This document shows, piece after piece, positions 1 through 6,292 of a DNA stretch of 21,163 nt. Origin of the DNA: a virus; IMG/VR virus record IMGVR_UViG_3300050821_004363, positions 1 to 21,163 of that record. One strand, given 5' to 3'. The translations under genes and the position numbers were made by a program. Each line of letters begins with the position of its first letter. Within the stretch, counting starts at the first letter, position 1. A model generated the notes under the pieces. The model searched no databases, was not told the origin of the DNA, and saw nothing but the letters and a program-made list of their open reading frames with translations.

Positions 1-321
1 TGGCGCTGGTTGCTGTTCGCGTTCTTTCTGTTTATCAATCTGTGCGGCTGGACACACTTTTGGCACGTCATCGGCATCTTTCATCCGGATTTTGTCAGCG
101 GTGCGATCCTCAACATTCTGACGGCGCTGGTCAGCGGTGTCGTCGCTGTTCTGGTGGTCATTCATGAATTCGACGCTGGACAAATCGAAGAGAAGATTGA
201 GACCGACAAACGGCGGATCAGGGATTTCTACTTTGACCTGAAGCAGACGCACGAACTGACCCGCGCCCTGGGCAACGCAACATTGCAGCGCGCTGAAGAG
301 ATGCTACGAAAGACGGCCTAA
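1..321 (+). CDS. Membrane protein of the lysis region, 5' end cut
   Basis: The reading frame is open from the first base (it already reads Trp-Arg-Trp-Leu), so the true start may lie upstream of the window. The visible part of about 106 residues has two hydrophobic stretches. One is Phe/Leu/Trp-rich at the N-terminus and the other covers roughly residues 30-50, with small and valine residues. A charged, probably helical cytoplasmic tail rich in Lys, Arg and Glu follows. I do not recognise the family. It lies 3 bases before a second membrane/coiled-coil gene and just upstream of a holin and a lysozyme, so a lysis or membrane-associated accessory role is possible by position only. Confidence 0.6.
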   Translation, partial: WRWLLFAFFLFINLCGWTHFWHVIGIFHPDFVSGAILNILTALVSGVVAVLVVIHEFDAGQIEEKIETDKRRIRDFYFDLKQTHELTRALGNATLQRAEEMLRKTA

Positions 322-324
322 CCG

Positions 325-669
325 ATGTTTGATGTGCCGCACATCGATGATCGAATTTCAGTCGGCCAATTGATTCAGATTGGTCAGATAACAGTGCTGG
401 CGCTCGCGTTCTTGTTCCGTCGCTACTTCGGCGCAGAGAATACTGCGGAGCAGACCAAGCAGCACGCCGGTCTGCTCGCTCAGCAGGCAGAGACGGTATC
501 TCGATTGACCAATTTGCAGAATCTTCAGCAGGTCTTGCTGGAGAAGATCGAGCATCGCTTGCAGCTCATTGAGAAGGACTTCTATGTGCCTGTTGTGAAT
601 CAGCCGCGTGATCCTCGAATCAGAGAGCGCAGAGAAGACCGCGAGGGCGATCAGCGCAGTATTCGATAA
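325..669 (+). CDS. Small protein with one hydrophobic segment and a coiled coil
   Basis: This is a 114-residue protein of unknown family. Residues about 15-32 form a hydrophobic stretch (ITVLALAFLF) that could be a membrane helix. They are followed by a Gln/Leu/Glu-rich heptad-like region up to about residue 85 and a very charged Arg/Asp/Glu tail. It starts 3 bases after the previous gene and ends 6 bases before the holin gene, so it is probably co-transcribed with them. The membrane-plus-coiled-coil layout resembles small proteins often found beside phage holins (for example spanin-like or holin-partner proteins), but no lipobox or defining motif is visible and the role is not assigned. Confidence 0.6.
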   Translation: MFDVPHIDDRISVGQLIQIGQITVLALAFLFRRYFGAENTAEQTKQHAGLLAQQAETVSRLTNLQNLQQVLLEKIEHRLQLIEKDFYVPVVNQPRDPRIRERREDREGDQRSIR

Positions 670-675
670 AACAGC

Positions 676-1140
676 ATGGCGATCTTTGACAGCTTGATAA
701 AACCGGCGCTGGATAGCGTCACGACGCTCATCGGGCAATTCCACATGTCGCCCGAAGAGAAAGCGCTGGCGCAGCAGGCGGTCGCTGATGCAGCCGCAAA
801 AGCGCAGCAGGCAGCTCAGGATTACGACACTCAGCTCAATGCGATTGCCGGTCAGAACATCCGCGCCGAAGAAAGCAGCAATGACAAGTTCACCGTTCGC
901 GCGCGGCCCGCAGTTGTATGGATGGGCAATCTACTGATTCTCTGGAATTACGGGATTGTGCCGGTCGCTGGTGCTCACTGGCATCTGTCACCAGCGAGGA
1001 TCCCTGATGCGTTCTGGTGGACTTGGGGTACGGTCGTCACCGGCTATGTCTTCAGCCGTTCAGCTGAAAAGATAGCGCAACTCCCGGGCGACTCACAGAT
1101 CAATCTCGGCGGCATCCTCAAGGTGGGCAATAAGAACTGA
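676..1140 (+). CDS. Putative holin (3-TM / GTA-holin-like)
   Basis: The product has 154 residues and starts at ATG 676. The N-terminal half is an amphipathic Ala/Gln/Glu-rich helix after a 'MSPEEKALAQQ' segment. This is followed by an 'RARPAVVWMGNLLILWNY' block and two hydrophobic stretches (about residues 75-98 and 109-123). This order matches the family of holins of three transmembrane segments related to gene-transfer-agent release proteins. In that family an Arg-Pro element leads into the first membrane helix. Holins form membrane lesions that let the endolysin reach peptidoglycan. The gene sits two genes upstream of the lysozyme, which supports the call. Family membership is judged by eye; a profile search for the GTA-type 3-TM holin family would decide it. 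Confidence 0.7.
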   Translation: MAIFDSLIKPALDSVTTLIGQFHMSPEEKALAQQAVADAAAKAQQAAQDYDTQLNAIAGQNIRAEESSNDKFTVRARPAVVWMGNLLILWNYGIVPVAGAHWHLSPARIPDAFWWTWGTVVTGYVFSRSAEKIAQLPGDSQINLGGILKVGNKN

Positions 1141-1156
1141 AAGGTGGAGACGCTTT

Positions 1157-1315
1157 ATGTTTAGCTTCATTGCATTTGCAGCTGGATTCGCGCTCGGTGT
1201 TGTGGTCTCCGTCGTCGCAGGCAAATCAATCCTCAACGAGTTGAAGAACATCGCAACGACCATCGAGCTGCGCCTAGTAGCTCTGGAAACAGCGATCAAA
1301 GCGGGAAAGTTATAG
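1157..1315 (+). CDS. 52-residue membrane-anchored peptide in the lysis cassette
   Basis: A short frame starts at ATG 1157 behind a clear ribosome site (AAGGTGGAGA, 1141-1150) and ends at TAG 1313-1315. The first 22 residues are hydrophobic and small (MFSFIAFAAGFALGVVVSVV). The rest is a helical segment with Leu/Ile spaced among Lys and Glu, ending in a lysine. This is the shape of a single-pass membrane peptide with a short coiled coil. It lies between the putative holin and the lysozyme, so it may be an antiholin, holin partner or small spanin component. Nothing in the sequence distinguishes these options. Confidence 0.6.
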   Translation: MFSFIAFAAGFALGVVVSVVAGKSILNELKNIATTIELRLVALETAIKAGKL

Positions 1316-1330
1316 AGTTCTGTTCCGACT

Positions 1331-1876
1331 ATGTACCTAGACGACGCAAGCAAAAGCATCCTCGCCTTTGAAGTGTCTATCGCATGGATGTACCTCGACA
1401 CCAAAGGCAACGTGACGACCGCCGTCGGCCAGCTGCTCCCGACTGCCGCTGATGCGATGCGGTGTCCGTTCCATAGACCGAATGCGGAACTGGCGACTGC
1501 TGATGAGATCAGAATTGACTTTGAGCGGGTGCGTGCCATGCATCCAGGTAGAGTCGCCAGCGCGTATCGGACAGCTCAATCACTGTTGCTGACGGAAGAC
1601 ACGATCATGCGCATGCTGCATCATGCCGTAGTCGAGCGTGCTACTCAGCTGGCGGCAAAGTTCCCCAGCTTCGACAGCTTTCCCGATCCAGTCAAGATTG
1701 CATTGCTCGATATAACGTTCAATGTCGGCATCGGCAATCTGGTCAATGAGTTCCCTCTGTTCACCGACGCTGTCGACCACGAACACTGGGCGCTCGCTGC
1801 TCAGCATTGCCATCGCGTCGGCATATCTGAAGAGCGCAACGCATGGGCAAAAGAGCAGTTCATGCTGGTCGCTTAG
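1331..1876 (+). CDS. Endolysin, T4-type lysozyme-like muramidase (GH24-like)
   Basis: A 181-residue protein that should cut the glycan strand of peptidoglycan at the end of infection. The N-terminus carries Glu14, Asp23 and Thr29 in the frame 'FEVSIAWMYLDTKGNVTTAVG'. This gives the same +9 and +15 spacing as the catalytic Glu11-Asp20-Thr26 of T4 lysozyme. The mid-region 'KIALLDITFNVGIGNL' matches the conserved helix before the C-terminal lobe. There is no signal peptide, so export depends on a holin, and candidates lie directly upstream. The ribosome site before ATG 1331 is weak, but later starts would remove Glu14. Length is near that of other phage lysozymes of this fold (about 160-180). 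Confidence 0.85.
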   Translation: MYLDDASKSILAFEVSIAWMYLDTKGNVTTAVGQLLPTAADAMRCPFHRPNAELATADEIRIDFERVRAMHPGRVASAYRTAQSLLLTEDTIMRMLHHAVVERATQLAAKFPSFDSFPDPVKIALLDITFNVGIGNLVNEFPLFTDAVDHEHWALAAQHCHRVGISEERNAWAKEQFMLVA

Positions 1877-1912
1877 ACCAAAACCGCTGAACAACACAGG
1901 AGAGACGACATT

Positions 1913-2191
1913 ATGAGTTGGAGTGTGAATGCAAGCGGCACACCGGAAGAAGTAAAGACCGCCCTTCAAGACGAGTTCGCATCGCCACTTGATGATACGA
2001 ACGGCCTCCCCGATGCCGGCGAAAAGGAGACTGTGCGAAAGGTCTCAGACGCCATCATGCACACGCTGGACACGTTTGATCCAGAGAAGCTCGTAACTGT
2101 CTCCGCAAGCGGTCACATGGGCTTCGACAACTTGGATACAAAGACAGGCACTTATCAGAGCGTCAGCATGAGCATTGCGCCTGCTCGATAA
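1913..2191 (+). CDS. Small conserved-looking phage protein, unknown function
   Basis: The product has 92 residues and starts at ATG 1913 with a good ribosome site (AGGAGA about 10 bases upstream). It is soluble and acidic, with no membrane segment or cysteine. It contains 'GTPEEVKTALQDEF' and a C-terminal run 'VTVSASGHMGFD' followed by beta-strand-like residues. The alternation suggests a small alpha/beta fold. I do not recognise a functional family. It follows the endolysin by 36 bases and is probably in the same transcript; the next gene (HNH) begins 3 bases after its stop. Confidence 0.7.
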   Translation: MSWSVNASGTPEEVKTALQDEFASPLDDTNGLPDAGEKETVRKVSDAIMHTLDTFDPEKLVTVSASGHMGFDNLDTKTGTYQSVSMSIAPAR

Positions 2192-2194
2192 GCA

Positions 2195-2638
2195 ATGCCA
2201 TCTCTTCCGAAGCATGCCTGCTCGACTCCGGGATGTGGCAAGCCTGTCACGTATGGCTCTCGCTGCTCGACCTGCCAGAGAAGCCATCATCAAAGAATCG
2301 ATGCACGGCGTGAGTCACCTTATCGCAGAGGATACGACAAGCAGCATCTGAGGCTCCGTATCATCTGCTTCCAGCGTGACGGATGGACATGCGTCGACTG
2401 CGGCTGGCAGCCTGACATCGTTCGTGACTTCAAGCTGTATGACCTCGGCGACCCTCCACTCGATGCGATCCTCGAGGAGCTTCGCCAGCGCAATCGGCAG
2501 GGTGAAAAGCACCTGCACGGTGAGCACGACGTTCCCATCGAACGCCAGCCCGACCTCAAGCACGACATCGACAATTACAAGACCCGCTGCAATGAATGCC
2601 ACAGCAAGAAGACGCTGCGCGAGCTGATGCACCAATAA
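2195..2638 (+). CDS. HNH endonuclease
   Basis: A 147-residue protein. The N-terminal zinc-ribbon-like part has 'CSTPGCGKP' and 'CSTC'. It is followed by the usual lead-in 'RGYDKQHLRLR' and the HNH core. In the core 'RDGWTCVDCG' gives the first Cys pair, 'HGEHDVPIE' carries the catalytic His region, 'DNYKTRC' holds the Asn, and 'CNECHSKKT' gives the second Cys pair and final His. Such proteins nick or cut DNA. Some phage HNH proteins of this size (HK97 gp74 type) support terminase, while others are free-standing homing endonucleases. This one lies about 6 kb from the terminase genes, so neither role is shown. The start at 2195 has no clear ribosome site; translation may be coupled to the gene that stops 3 bases upstream. 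Confidence 0.88.
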   Translation: MPSLPKHACSTPGCGKPVTYGSRCSTCQRSHHQRIDARRESPYRRGYDKQHLRLRIICFQRDGWTCVDCGWQPDIVRDFKLYDLGDPPLDAILEELRQRNRQGEKHLHGEHDVPIERQPDLKHDIDNYKTRCNECHSKKTLRELMHQ

Positions 2639-2671
2639 ACATCACAGCGACTCAATTGAACACAAAGTTTC

Positions 2672-3643
2672 ATGGGGCTGCGAGGTCCCGCACCGAAGGC
2701 GCGCCCCATGCGGGAGTGTATTCAGTGCGGTGGAAGTTTCATTCTGGATAGGAACTCTAAGCCACAGCGAAAGTTTTGTAACAGGACATGCAGTGCGAGA
2801 TACAGAGGTGAACGCCGCAAGCAAATTGTCACTCGTGGCTGTCTTCACTGCGGAATTGACTTCACGCTCATCGGCCCGAGCAGCAGGAAGAAGTTTTGTA
2901 GCAGGCATTGCTGCGGAGCCTATTACGGCGACCGGCGCAGGACGATACACGCATGTAGCTATTGCGGCAAGGCTTTCAAAGCAAAGCAGCCTCGTTACAC
3001 GACCTACTGCTCACGTGACTGCTGCTTCGAACACCGAGCCGCACTGCGACAGGAACGAGCGAGTGACACGGACGCAGATCGCGAACAGCTCGGCTGTGCC
3101 GTATGCGGTAACAGCTTGCAGCCGTTACAAAGGCGGCTGTGCGGGCGCAGAGAGTGTCGGCTGGAAGACGGACGAAGAAGAGCACGTGACGCTTACAGGC
3201 GCAAGCACGTTGATCGGCCTGCTATAGCGTGCGCGGAGTGCAATGCTGTGTTTGTTCCACGATACGCATTCAGGCGACAACGCTTCTGTTCACGCAAATG
3301 CACGGATCGTTACTTAAGCCGCATCTACAGGGCGAAGCGTCGAGCACTGGAGCGCGGCGCTGACGCTGAGTTGGTCGACCCGATCAAGGTCTTTGAACGA
3401 GACGGATGGCGCTGTCACATGTGCAGAGTCCGAACACCTCGATACCTTCGCGGGACAATCGAAGACCGAGCACCTGAGCTTGACCACATCGTGCCGTTCG
3501 GCGCAAAGGACGGGCAACGCGGACGTCACAGGTACGACAACGTGGCATGCGCATGTCGGAAATGCAATCGAGCAAAGGGCGCACGACCTCTCGGACAGCT
3601 TCGTCTCGCCATGCCTCTAAGTAGTGTGTACTCAGACACATAG
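2672..3643 (+). CDS. Large HNH endonuclease with five zinc ribbons
   Basis: A 323-residue protein. Five Cys4 ribbons are visible in tandem: C16/C19/C36/C40, C57/C60/C76/C80, C95/C98/C113/C117, C142/C145/C157/C162 and C187/C190/C206/C210. Most end in an 'FCSRxC'-like knuckle. A basic linker then leads to a C-terminal HNH nuclease (about residues 237-305): 'FERDGWRCHMC', the catalytic 'ELDHIVPF' with His272, 'YDNVACACRKCNRAKG'. The ribbons probably give DNA-sequence recognition for a homing-type nuclease. The first nine residues, MGLRGPAPK, are identical to the start of this phage's small terminase, which is odd. No clear ribosome site precedes ATG 2672. Confidence 0.88.
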   Translation: MGLRGPAPKARPMRECIQCGGSFILDRNSKPQRKFCNRTCSARYRGERRKQIVTRGCLHCGIDFTLIGPSSRKKFCSRHCCGAYYGDRRRTIHACSYCGKAFKAKQPRYTTYCSRDCCFEHRAALRQERASDTDADREQLGCAVCGNSLQPLQRRLCGRRECRLEDGRRRARDAYRRKHVDRPAIACAECNAVFVPRYAFRRQRFCSRKCTDRYLSRIYRAKRRALERGADAELVDPIKVFERDGWRCHMCRVRTPRYLRGTIEDRAPELDHIVPFGAKDGQRGRHRYDNVACACRKCNRAKGARPLGQLRLAMPLSSVYSDT

Positions 3644-3658
3644 ACGGGGCGGGAGGGT

Positions 3659-3802
3659 ATGAGCAATCGCTGGGTCGTTGGGTCCCGTACCGCCAGGGGT
3701 GCGGATCAAAAGAAATCGCAGGTTTTGAAGATTTTCTGCGCCAATCCATATGACAGAGACAGCAATCAAGGAAGATTTCACCGTCGAGCATTGGTCGATT
3801 GA
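3659..3802 (+). CDS. Possible short upstream frame before the ParB-like gene
   Basis: A 47-codon frame begins at ATG 3659 with a strong purine-rich site (GGGAGGG at 3651-3657, close to the start). It ends at TGA 3800-3802, overlapping the first 53 bases of the ParB-like gene in another frame. The product is basic and low in recognisable features. By contrast the ATG of the ParB-like gene at 3750 has no visible ribosome site. The short frame may therefore feed ribosomes to the next gene, or it may be chance. No homologue is recognised. Confidence 0.3.
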   Translation: MSNRWVVGSRTARGADQKKSQVLKIFCANPYDRDSNQGRFHRRALVD

Positions 3803-4517
3803 CCGGTTGATTCCATACGCTCGCAATCCACGCAAGAATGACGGCGCTGTGAACCGCATGGTGTCCAGCATCCGCGAGTTTGGTTTCAAGATTCCAGTGC
3901 TCGCGCGATCCACCGGCGAGGTCGTTGACGGGCACCTTCGGCTCAAGGCAGCGCAGAAGCTGAAGATGGAGACCGTGCCGGTCATGCTGTGTAATGAGTG
4001 GACCGACGCACAGGTAAAAGCATTCCGCCTGCTAGTGAATCGCTCGGTGACATGGGCGCAATGGGATGACGATCTGCTGGCGCTCGAAATGCAGGAATTG
4101 AAGGGGCTGGAGTTTGACCTGAACCTGACCGGCTTCGATGAAGACGAGTGGACCGGGATGCTCGATAGTCTGTCGGGCAATGATTCCGACATGATCAGTC
4201 AATCGCTGCTGCCTCGCATGCAGATCACTATTGCCGACCCGAAGACCGTCGTGAAGCGTGGAGACCTGTGGCGACTGGGCAAGCATGTTCTCGCGTGTGA
4301 CTCCGTAATCGACGGATGGGAGAGGTGGCAGCATCATCTTCAAGCCGGTTCCCTGTTCTGCCCCTTCCCAGGGCCGTTCGTTCTCTTGTCAGTAAAGGCG
4401 GTGTCGCATCCGCTGGTGCTGGTGCAACCCGATACCTATGTCGCCGGTCACATCATCGACCGCTATATCGAGGTCCATGGCGAGACCGATGTCGTGCGCG
4501 AGGTCCATCAACAATGA
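3750..4517 (+). CDS. ParB-like domain protein with shortened methyltransferase-like tail
   Basis: A 255-residue protein. Residues about 12-110 form a ParB/Srx-type domain: 'IDRLIPYARNPRK', then 'SIREFGFKIPVL', then the conserved box 'VVDGHLRLKAAQ'. Residues 171-185 (RGDLWRLGKHVLACD) match the linker that in many phage proteins joins a ParB domain to an N6/N4 DNA methyltransferase. Here the catalytic centre is missing: there is no (D/N)PP(Y/W) motif, and the expected F-x-G-x-G is replaced by 'CPFPGP' (205-210). The end 'QPDTYVAGHIIDRYIEVHG' still resembles the terminal strand and helix of such enzymes. Methylation by this protein is therefore unlikely. It overlaps dpdA by ATGA, which suggests a DNA-binding or partner role for the transglycosylase (inference). 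Confidence 0.8.
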   Translation: MTETAIKEDFTVEHWSIDRLIPYARNPRKNDGAVNRMVSSIREFGFKIPVLARSTGEVVDGHLRLKAAQKLKMETVPVMLCNEWTDAQVKAFRLLVNRSVTWAQWDDDLLALEMQELKGLEFDLNLTGFDEDEWTGMLDSLSGNDSDMISQSLLPRMQITIADPKTVVKRGDLWRLGKHVLACDSVIDGWERWQHHLQAGSLFCPFPGPFVLLSVKAVSHPLVLVQPDTYVAGHIIDRYIEVHGETDVVREVHQQ

Positions 4518-5425
4518 AGCACACTGGCGGCAGGTGGAACCCGAAGCAGAAGAACATCTATTTCATCGCGTCGTCACGTGACACGCTGGAGCAGGGATTG
4601 AAGTGCCATCCCTACATTCTGTGCGCCGTGAATGAGATCAATGAGCAAGACCTGACATGGGTAACGGAGACGGCGATGAATCCCGACGTCACCTTCTTCA
4701 TTGACTCCGGCGTGTTCAATCTGGCGAACAGCCATGCCGTGAAACACAGAATGACCATGGATGCGGCGCTGGCACTGGCTCCCGACGAGATTGACGGCTT
4801 CGATGAGCTATACAGGAAATACTGCTACATCATGCGCGTCATCGGCGATCATGTCTGGGGTTATATCGAGATCGATCAGGGCGGCATCGACAACAAGAAA
4901 AAGACCAGAGCGCGGTTAGAGTCAGATGGCTTTCAACCGATACCTGTGTATCACCCGTTCAATGATGGCTGGGATTACTTCGATGAGCTTGCCGAACAGT
5001 ATGACCGCATCTGCTTCGGGAACGTCGTGCAAGCCGATCCTGAGACGCGCAAGCGGCTGCTGGCAACCGCATGGGAGAGAAAGAGGAAGTATCCGCACCT
5101 GTGGATTCATCTGCTCGGCCTCACACCGAATGAACGCCTGAATGCCTACCCGATTGACTCATGCGACTCCAGCGCTTGGCTGATGCACGTTCGCTGGTCA
5201 GATCGTTTCCATGCGCTCACGGCAGGAAAGACACTCTCACTCGTCGGACATAACGTGACCTATGATCGCGGCTCCGATCCTTATGCCGAGAACGGTCATT
5301 GGAAGGCGAGGCGGCTGGGCGGCTACGATGCAGGGCACCTTCAGCGGAACTGGCGCTCAGCAGTTGCCGACTATGAGCGAGCGCTTGAAATCGACCCTCG
5401 GAACGGGCTTCCTGCCGCCGTGTAG
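4514..5425 (+). CDS. dpdA: DpdA-like 7-deazaguanine DNA transglycosylase
   Basis: A 303-residue protein of the tRNA-guanine transglycosylase (TGT) superfamily, in the phage DNA-acting DpdA branch. DpdA enzymes replace guanine in DNA with a 7-deazaguanine base. Visible marks are 'FFIDSGVFN' with Asp64, matching the TGT 'DSGGFQ' substrate/acid-base motif; 'YIEIDQGG' and 'PVYHPF' barrel strands; 'ICFGNVV'; and 'HLLGLTP...YPIDSCDSSAW', where Asp218 is the likely nucleophile. The CxCxxC zinc site of tRNA-acting TGT is absent, as is usual in short phage DpdAs. Start ATG 4514 overlaps the stop of the ParB-like gene (ATGA). Deazaguanine synthesis genes lie 0.9 kb downstream, which strongly supports the assignment. 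The subfamily (DpdA1-4) cannot be decided by eye. Confidence 0.88.
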   Translation: MKHTGGRWNPKQKNIYFIASSRDTLEQGLKCHPYILCAVNEINEQDLTWVTETAMNPDVTFFIDSGVFNLANSHAVKHRMTMDAALALAPDEIDGFDELYRKYCYIMRVIGDHVWGYIEIDQGGIDNKKKTRARLESDGFQPIPVYHPFNDGWDYFDELAEQYDRICFGNVVQADPETRKRLLATAWERKRKYPHLWIHLLGLTPNERLNAYPIDSCDSSAWLMHVRWSDRFHALTAGKTLSLVGHNVTYDRGSDPYAENGHWKARRLGGYDAGHLQRNWRSAVADYERALEIDPRNGLPAAV

Positions 5426-5503
5426 AGTGCGCATTGTTGCGCAGTAAATGGCGCTACAGGCGTTCGGTGGTGTTGGGCATGCGGTTTCGTGGGGCAAAGT
5501 AAA

Positions 5504-5527
5504 ACCGGAGCCTTTTTTGGCTCCGGT
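5504..5527 (-). terminator. Intrinsic terminator after the minus-strand gene pair
   Basis: There is a perfect 9-base stem, ACCGGAGCC (5504-5512) with GGCTCCGGT (5519-5527), and a loop of six T on the + strand. Read on the minus strand the hairpin is followed by TTTAC and another T run, 36 bases after the stop of the 5563-5778 gene. The + strand dpdA transcript also meets this hairpin, 79 bases after its stop, and a TCTTTTT run follows at 5534-5540, so it may act in both directions. The rest of 5426-5562 shows no gene. Confidence 0.75.
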
Positions 5528-5562
5528 AGGGTGGTCTTTTTGGGGGAGTTGTGCTTAGCGTT

Positions 5563-5778
5563 TTATCGAACTGTGAGCGTGTTGCCGTTGGCATCGACAG
5601 CGGCCCAGCTGAATAAGTTCCGGCCCCGGCGCAGCGTGAACCGCGTTGTGAACAGTTTCTCGGCATGCCAAGTCAGAAAGCGTTCAATGTTTGTGGCGTG
5701 CGCAACACTGGCAATGGCGACGACAGTCTCAACAGACTGTCCGTCGCCGATTGTGGTAAGGATGATCTCGACTTTCAT
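5563..5778 (-). CDS. 71-residue protein of unknown function, within the modification island
   Basis: A minus-strand gene starting at ATG 5778 with a clear ribosome site (AGGAGA, 8 bases before the start on that strand). The product begins with beta-strand-like 'MKVEIILTTIGDGQSVETVV', has a helical middle with His, Trp and Glu, and ends in a basic and then polar tail. It looks like a small alpha/beta protein; no family is recognised. It lies 30 bases downstream of the HTH/histone-like gene and before a terminator, so the two probably form a two-gene operon that runs against the flanking modification genes. Confidence 0.7.
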   Translation of the reverse strand: MKVEIILTTIGDGQSVETVVAIASVAHATNIERFLTWHAEKLFTTRFTLRRGRNLFSWAAVDANGNTLTVR

Positions 5779-5808
5779 TGCTGGCTTCTCCTGCCGGTAA
5801 AGAAACGT

Positions 5809-6198
5809 TTATTCGCCACCTGCGGCAAGGGTCTTGCCGTCGACTTCAGGCGTCTTGACTGGCTTCGCCGCCTTTTTCGGTGCCTCCTTTTTCGCCGCCT
5901 TCTTCGTCGCTTTCTTGGCGGCAGGCTTCGCTGCCTTCTTCGCTGTTGCCTTCTTCGCGGCTTTCTTGGCAGGCTTGGCATCGCCAGTGTTGAAGGGGCG
6001 AACCGGCAGACCGCACATGTCGATGTGCTGGTGAGTGATGCCGCGAATCGCGCGACCGACCATGATGGCGCTGAGTTTGAGTCCCAGCTTCGCTTTGATC
6101 GCTTCCATGGACATCTCGGGGTTGGCTACCTTCAGTTTGCGTGCCTTGATTACTTCTGCTGCGCTGATCTTCGACTTGCCTTTCGTTTCGATTGTCAT
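5809..6198 (-). CDS. HTH protein with histone-H1-like Lys/Ala tail
   Basis: The start is taken at ATG 6198, because GAGAGGA lies about 8-9 bases upstream; an ATG 45 bases further up lacks a comparable site. The 129-residue product has two parts. Residues about 11-58 (ISAAEVIKARKLKV...GRAIRGITHQHI) fit the helix-turn-helix layout common in small phage regulators, with a final 'I-x-GITHQHI' like the 'I..G.tWkhv' ending of that group. Residues about 75-113 are a Lys-Ala-Pro repeat such as KKAAKKATAKKAAKPAAKK, typical of histone H1/HctB-like DNA-coating tails. The protein probably binds DNA and may regulate or compact phage DNA. It is divergent from the que operon, so autoregulation of the shared intergenic region is plausible. 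Confidence 0.75.
   Translation of the reverse strand: MTIETKGKSKISAAEVIKARKLKVANPEMSMEAIKAKLGLKLSAIMVGRAIRGITHQHIDMCGLPVRPFNTGDAKPAKKAAKKATAKKAAKPAAKKATKKAAKKEAPKKAAKPVKTPEVDGKTLAAGGE
5860..5976 (-). repeat. Lys/Ala-coding imperfect repeat tract
   Basis: The stretch encodes the C-terminal tail of the histone-like protein with repeated AAGAAGGC/GCCGCGAAG-type units (seen on the + strand as gccttcttcg-like blocks). It is imperfect and in frame. Such tracts often vary in copy number by slippage. Confidence 0.7.
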
Positions 6199-6292
6199 TT
6201 TGTGTGTCCTCTCTTTTTGTGTGTTGTGAGTATCGCCATCCACATCAGCGACCTGTCTAAATGGTCCGGTCTGTGTCGAGGATGGACAACCG
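6199..6292. promoter_or_regulatory. Divergent intergenic region, likely promoters
   Basis: This is the only divergent gap in the window: the HTH/histone-like operon leaves to the left and the deazaguanine operon to the right. Promoters for both should lie here or within the gene ends. The best minus-strand match is TAGACA (complement of 6254-6259) and GATACT (complement of 6229-6234) with a 19-base gap, which is weak. No convincing + strand sigma-70 pair was found. The ribosome site for the + strand gene is GAGGATGG at 6279-6286. Confidence 0.4.

Noticed and set aside
1093-1539. Minus-strand open frame opposite the 52-residue membrane peptide and lysozyme start
   Set aside because: It has no ribosome site, a Ser/Arg-rich random-looking product, and overlaps two + strand genes with convincing features.
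4316-4513. An open frame continuing upstream of dpdA in the same frame
   Set aside because: The 66 codons before ATG 4514 lie entirely inside the ParB-like gene, give a Ser/Arg/Ala-rich non-conserved sequence, and the ATGA overlap plus the match of the TGT-like domain support starting at 4514.
3750-4517. Active ParB-methyltransferase fusion
   Set aside because: No (D/N)PP(Y/W) motif and no F-x-G-x-G; about 150 residues of catalytic domain are missing.
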